A DNA stretch of 64,000 nt from Amycolatopsis saalfeldensis (GTDB lineage Bacteria > Actinomycetota > Actinomycetes > Mycobacteriales > Pseudonocardiaceae): contig NZ_FOEF01000021.1 of NCBI RefSeq assembly GCF_900110575.1, forward strand, positions 1 through 64,000. The letters run 5' to 3'. A model generated the notes under the pieces. It had not been told where the DNA came from, made no database searches, and was given only the letters and a program-made list of their open reading frames with translations. Numbering within the stretch: position 1 is the first letter of the stretch; the number at the start of each line of letters is the position of its first letter. The translations under genes and the position numbers were made by a program. Of the stretch, positions 61,113 to 64,000 are shown one piece after another.

Positions 61113-62082
61113 ACACCGCGCCCATCTCCTCGATCGCCTTCGCGAGCCGCGCCCGCAGGTCCGCCGGTCCGAGCACCTCCAGCTGCGGCCCGAACCGCAG
61201 CAGCTCGCCGATCGCGGGCTCCCCCGCCTCGACCGGCAGCTCCAGGGTGAGCCAGCCGTCGTCATCGGGTTCCGCGCCGCCGTCGACGGCCTCTCTCAGC
61301 GCCCGCGCGCCGACACTGCCCAAGTAGAACGGTACGAGAGTCACCGCGCGCGCCGAAAGCCGCACCTTCGCGGCCGTCGGGTACATCCGTTTTTCGAACT
61401 GGGCGGACCATTCCTGCCAGTACGCCGCGAGGTCGAAGTCCGCCGGCCGCTCGAACGGCTCGCCGAGATCCGCCAGCTCCTGGACGCGGGAAACGCGGTA
61501 GGTGCGGTCGGCGCCGTCGCACCGGCCGGCGAGATACCAGTTGCCGCCCTTGAGAATCAGGCCCAGCGGCTCCAGCACCCGCTCGACCACCTGACGGCCC
61601 CAGCGCTCGTACCGGATCCGGATGCGGTGCGCCGACCACACCGCGTCGGCGACGGCCGAAAGGTGCGGCAGGCTTTCGATGCCGCGGTGCCAGCCGGGCA
61701 CGTCCAGGTAGAAGCGTTCGGCAACGCGTCCCGCGCTGCTGCGCAGTTCCTTCGGGAGCGCCGCGTGCAGCTTGAGTTGAGCCGCCGCGAGCACGGTGCC
61801 GAGCCCCAGTTCGGCCGCCGCCCCGGGCAGTCCGGCGAGCGAGAGGGACTGCGCCTCCTCCTCGGTCAGCCCGGTCAGGCGCGTGCGGTAACCGTCGACG
61901 AGCTGGTAGCCGCCAGTGCGGCCGCGGTCCGCGTACACCGGGACGCCGGACGCCGACAGCGCCTCGATGTCGCGGTACACGGTGCGCACGGACACTTCCA
62001 GCTCGGCCGCCAGCTCGTCGGCCGTCATCCGGCCGCGGTTCTGCAGCAGGAGGAGGACGGACAGGAGCCGGCTGGCGCGCAT
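61105..62082 (-). CDS. YafY-type HTH and WYL-domain transcriptional regulator
   Basis: 325 residues. N-terminal DeoR-like winged HTH (MRASRLLSVLLLLQNRGRMT, SVRTVYRDIEALSASGVP), central WYL domain (RIRIRYERWGRQVVERVLEP, GNWYLAGRC) and a C-terminal WCX extension. Likely ligand- or nucleic-acid-responsive regulator of the divergent DUF3224 gene and the HemD-like gene it overlaps. CATACT (62089-62094) lies 6 nt before the ATG, so leaderless. Confidence 0.9.
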   Translation of the reverse strand: MRASRLLSVLLLLQNRGRMTADELAAELEVSVRTVYRDIEALSASGVPVYADRGRTGGYQLVDGYRTRLTGLTEEEAQSLSLAGLPGAAAELGLGTVLAAAQLKLHAALPKELRSSAGRVAERFYLDVPGWHRGIESLPHLSAVADAVWSAHRIRIRYERWGRQVVERVLEPLGLILKGGNWYLAGRCDGADRTYRVSRVQELADLGEPFERPADFDLAAYWQEWSAQFEKRMYPTAAKVRLSARAVTLVPFYLGSVGARALREAVDGGAEPDDDGWLTLELPVEAGEPAIGELLRFGPQLEVLGPADLRARLAKAIEEMGAVYG

Positions 62083-62104
62083 GGATCGAGTATGACCGAA
62101 AAAC

Positions 62105-62128
62105 CTGACACAAGCTGACAGGTATGGC
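62105..62128. promoter_or_regulatory. Divergent promoter region of the WYL regulator and DUF3224 gene
   Basis: CTGACA occurs twice as a direct repeat (62105-62110, 62115-62120) between the divergent genes. TATGGC (62123-62128) is 7 nt before the plus-strand GTG. The minus-strand CATACT (62089-62094) is 6 nt before the regulator ATG. The direct repeats may bind the WYL protein (inference). Confidence 0.45.
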
Positions 62129-62135
62129 TGATTGA

Positions 62136-62540
62136 GTGGCTTCCATGAACACGTTCACCATGAAGAACTGGGAAGAGCACCTGGCCAGCGGCACCGAAGG
62201 GCAGCCGCGCGTGGCGTACGCGCACGCCACGATGGCGTACAGCGGTCTGATCGAAGGCGAGTCGATCTGCGACTACCTGCTGTACTACGCGGGTGAGGGT
62301 TACGACGGCGGCGACACGACTTCGCCCGGCTACGAGCGCTTCGACGGCACTGTCGACGGCCGTCGTGGCACCTTTGTCGTGCGGCACGAGGTCGGCTTCG
62401 ACCCGAAGGGCATCCAGTCGAAGTTCGAGGTCGTGCCCGGGTCCGCGACCGGCGAGCTGGCCGGGCTCACCGGCACGGGCTCGGCCGACGGCGTGATGGG
62501 CGAGCCGGCCATGTCCTACACCTTCGACTACCGGCTCTGA
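62136..62540 (+). CDS. DUF3224 protein
   Basis: 134 residues. Single beta-barrel-like DUF3224 domain: GQPRVAYAHATMAYSGLIEG, SICDYLLYYAGEGYDGG, FDGTVDGRRGTFVVRHE and a GTGSADGV-like C-terminal part. Function unknown; allene-oxide-cyclase-like barrel suggested by family. GTG at 62136 chosen because TATGGC lies 7 nt upstream; an ATG at 62145 is the alternative. Confidence 0.88.
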   Translation: MASMNTFTMKNWEEHLASGTEGQPRVAYAHATMAYSGLIEGESICDYLLYYAGEGYDGGDTTSPGYERFDGTVDGRRGTFVVRHEVGFDPKGIQSKFEVVPGSATGELAGLTGTGSADGVMGEPAMSYTFDYRL

Positions 62541-62556
62541 GCGAAAGGGGCCCGAC

Positions 62557-63675
62557 GTGCTCGACGTGTCACGCAAGCAGGTCATGGCGTACCGGATCGC
62601 CGAACACGGCCTGCATCGCGGCGCGGGCGACCCACTCGCGCTGGCCGTGTTCGACCTCGGGCTCCAGGACAGCATGCGCGACACGGCGTTGCTCGGCCTC
62701 GCGGCGCGCTCGGCCGGGCCGGTGGTCCCCACGACGCTGGCCGAAGACCCCCGGCTGACGCTGGTGTGGTCGCACCGCGGCGCGCCGCACTTCCACCGTC
62801 GCGCGGACCTGCCGGAGCTGGTCGCGTCGCTGGTCCCGCTGGACGAGGCGGACGCGCTGGCCCGGATCTTGTGGCAGCAGAAGGAACTGGCCCAGACCGG
62901 ACTGTCCGCAGTGGACGTTCTTTTCACGACCGCGCGGGCGCTGCGCAAGGTCGTGACGAAGACGATGTCCAAGGGCGCCGCGAGCACCGCGGTGACGAAG
63001 CTGCTGCCGGACTCGTTCTCCTACGCGTGCCGGGGCTGCCAGGCCACGCACGTGTACGAGCAGCTCATGCGGGTCGCCGCGCTGCACGGCGGCGTCCGGC
63101 TGGAGGCCGACCAGTCCCCCGCCACGCTGGCGCCGCTGGAGGACCGCGGCCGGGTCTCGACGCGCGCGGACCCGGCCGCCGCGTCCCGGGTGCTGGAGCG
63201 GTACCTGCGTCTGAACGGTCCCGCGGCCCAGGGCGACGCCGCCGGTTTCGCGGGCACGGCGAAGAGCGTGCTCAAGCAGACCTGGCCGGCCGATCTGGCC
63301 GAGGTCCGGGTGGACGGCCGCCGCGCCTTCCTGCCCGCGGACCGGCTCGCCGCGCTGGAGAACCCGCCCACGCCGTCGCTGGTCCGGCTGTTGCCGCCAT
63401 GGGATCCGTTCACGCAGGCGCGTGACAAGTCCGTGCTGGTCCCGGACAAGGCGTACGCGAAGGAGGTCTGGAAGATCCTCGGCAGCCCCGGCGCGCTGCT
63501 CGTCGACGGTGAGCTGCTGGGCACCTGGCGCGCCAAGGCGACGGGCAAGCGCCTGGCCCTCACGATCTCCCCGTTCACCCCGCTCCAGCGCGCGCACCGC
63601 ACGGCGGCCGAGGACGAAGCGGCGCTCGTGGCCACCGCTCGTGGCTACGACACCCACACGGTGGTCTGGGCTTAG
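62557..63675 (+). CDS. HTH_42 winged-helix protein (AlkZ/AlkX DNA glycosylase family)
   Basis: 372 residues. Three winged-helix segments typical of PF06224: VSRKQVMAYRIAEHGL at the start, SHRGAPHFHRRADLPEL in the middle, RAFLPADRLAALE and LLPPWDPFTQARDKSVL later. Some members excise alkylated or crosslinked bases with a Q-x-Q/Q-x-D motif; here the corresponding stretch reads LGLQDSMR, so catalytic status is uncertain. GTG start with AAAGGGG upstream. Its TAG overlaps the convergent TAA by 2 bases. Confidence 0.82.
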   Translation: MLDVSRKQVMAYRIAEHGLHRGAGDPLALAVFDLGLQDSMRDTALLGLAARSAGPVVPTTLAEDPRLTLVWSHRGAPHFHRRADLPELVASLVPLDEADALARILWQQKELAQTGLSAVDVLFTTARALRKVVTKTMSKGAASTAVTKLLPDSFSYACRGCQATHVYEQLMRVAALHGGVRLEADQSPATLAPLEDRGRVSTRADPAAASRVLERYLRLNGPAAQGDAAGFAGTAKSVLKQTWPADLAEVRVDGRRAFLPADRLAALENPPTPSLVRLLPPWDPFTQARDKSVLVPDKAYAKEVWKILGSPGALLVDGELLGTWRAKATGKRLALTISPFTPLQRAHRTAAEDEAALVATARGYDTHTVVWA

Positions 63676-64000
63676 TCCACGGCCAGCCGGTAGCCGCGCT
63701 TCACCACCGTCTGCACCACGCCGCCACCGCCAAGGGACGTGCGCAGGCGCCCGATCGCCGTCTCCACCGCATGTTCCTCGCCGCCGCCGGGCAGCGAGGA
63801 GGTCAGCTCGCGCCGGGAGACGACGCGGCCCGGTGAGCGGGCCAACGCGCGTAACAGCGCCATGGGGGCCGGGGCGACATCGCACCATTCACCGTCGACG
63901 ATCGCCGCCTGGCCGCGTAGTTCGATGGCGTGCCCGGCGGCGCACAGCCGGGGCGAGCGGGACATCAGCGCCTCCGAGACGGTCCGGGCCAGCGCGCCGA
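63672..64000 (-). CDS. C-terminal OmpR/PhoB-type DNA-binding domain (5' end beyond window)
   Basis: 109 codons open to the right edge with stop TAA at 63672. Encodes GALARTVSEALMSRSPRL, then GQAAIVDGEWCDVAPAPMAL, RVVSRRELTSSLPGGG, EHAVETAIGRLRTSLG and TVVKRGYRLAVD, a typical winged-helix response-regulator domain. In actinobacteria this particular domain often follows a HemD domain in one protein (uroporphyrinogen-III synthase/regulator), and the GALARTVSEAL segment resembles that junction. An internal ATG at 63965 is probably not the real start. Confidence 0.75.
   Translation of the reverse strand, partial: GALARTVSEALMSRSPRLCAAGHAIELRGQAAIVDGEWCDVAPAPMALLRALARSPGRVVSRRELTSSLPGGGEEHAVETAIGRLRTSLGGGGVVQTVVKRGYRLAVD

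Overview
The window is a GC-rich chromosomal segment with dense, often overlapping genes. GTG starts are common and two genes start with TTG. It is almost certainly from an actinomycete, most likely Pseudonocardiaceae and close to Amycolatopsis. That assignment is inferred from protein similarity, codon use, a DtxR/IdeR-type iron box and gene orders shared with Mycobacterium. Gene orders comparable to M. tuberculosis Rv2228c-Rv2236c (RNase H/phosphatase, zinc ribbon, Nif3, PtpA, SURF1, CobD), Rv3199c-Rv3204 (NudC, K+ channel, AdnB, AdnA, alkyltransferase-like protein) and Rv3690-Rv3695 (MoxR/DUF58/SpoIIM/RDD) are recalled from general knowledge and were not searched.

Layout. Positions 1-8696 hold a minus-strand type IV secretion-like operon: VirB2-like, VirB3/PrgI-like, VirB4-like ATPase, VirB6-like, VirB8/TcpC-like and a two-domain cell-wall hydrolase. 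It is followed by a separately promoted low-complexity protein cut by the left edge. No relaxase, integrase or oriT is visible, so it looks like a resident machine rather than a complete conjugative element. 8697-13545 holds a 636-bp non-coding stretch, an SCO6745-like protein, RNase P RNA (rnpB, minus strand), the flavin monooxygenase SfnG and an ArsB-like permease. 13550-21382 holds a GT-C glycosyltransferase and the RNase H/Nif3/PtpA/SURF1/CobD neighbourhood. 21426-25003 holds a gluconate module (FCD-type regulator, twin operator, gntK, gntP) and an ArsR-SRPBCC pair. 25061-31810 is a sugar-utilisation operon: ROK regulator, binding protein, two permeases, GH4 glycosidase and BadF-type kinase. 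32068-35758 holds NudC and an M16 peptidase pair.

35768-46309 holds two DUF2207 paralogues, RDD and SpoIIM proteins and the DUF58-MoxR-DUF4350-DUF4129-membrane protein operon. The convergent 3' ends of the SpoIIM and DUF58 genes are present in three imperfect tandem copies. 46511-56974 holds a zinc metallopeptidase, a K+ channel, DoxX and VOC proteins and the AdnAB helicase-nuclease. 57297-64000 holds an iron-boxed siderophore-interacting protein, a divergent gamma-glutamyltransferase-like protein, a LURP-like protein, a HemD-like protein, a WYL regulator, a DUF3224 protein, an HTH_42 protein and the C-terminus of an OmpR-type DNA-binding domain protein.

Genome-level themes. Many first-in-operon genes have a TANNNT-like -10 element exactly 6-7 nt before the start codon, which implies leaderless mRNAs. 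Successive genes overlap by ATGA/GTGA/TTGA. Several convergent genes share stop codons or small hairpins at their ends. The odd palindrome TCCAC(A/T)GTGGA recurs inside coding sequence through otherwise rare Thr codons. No tRNA, rRNA, CRISPR array, transposase or integrase was found.
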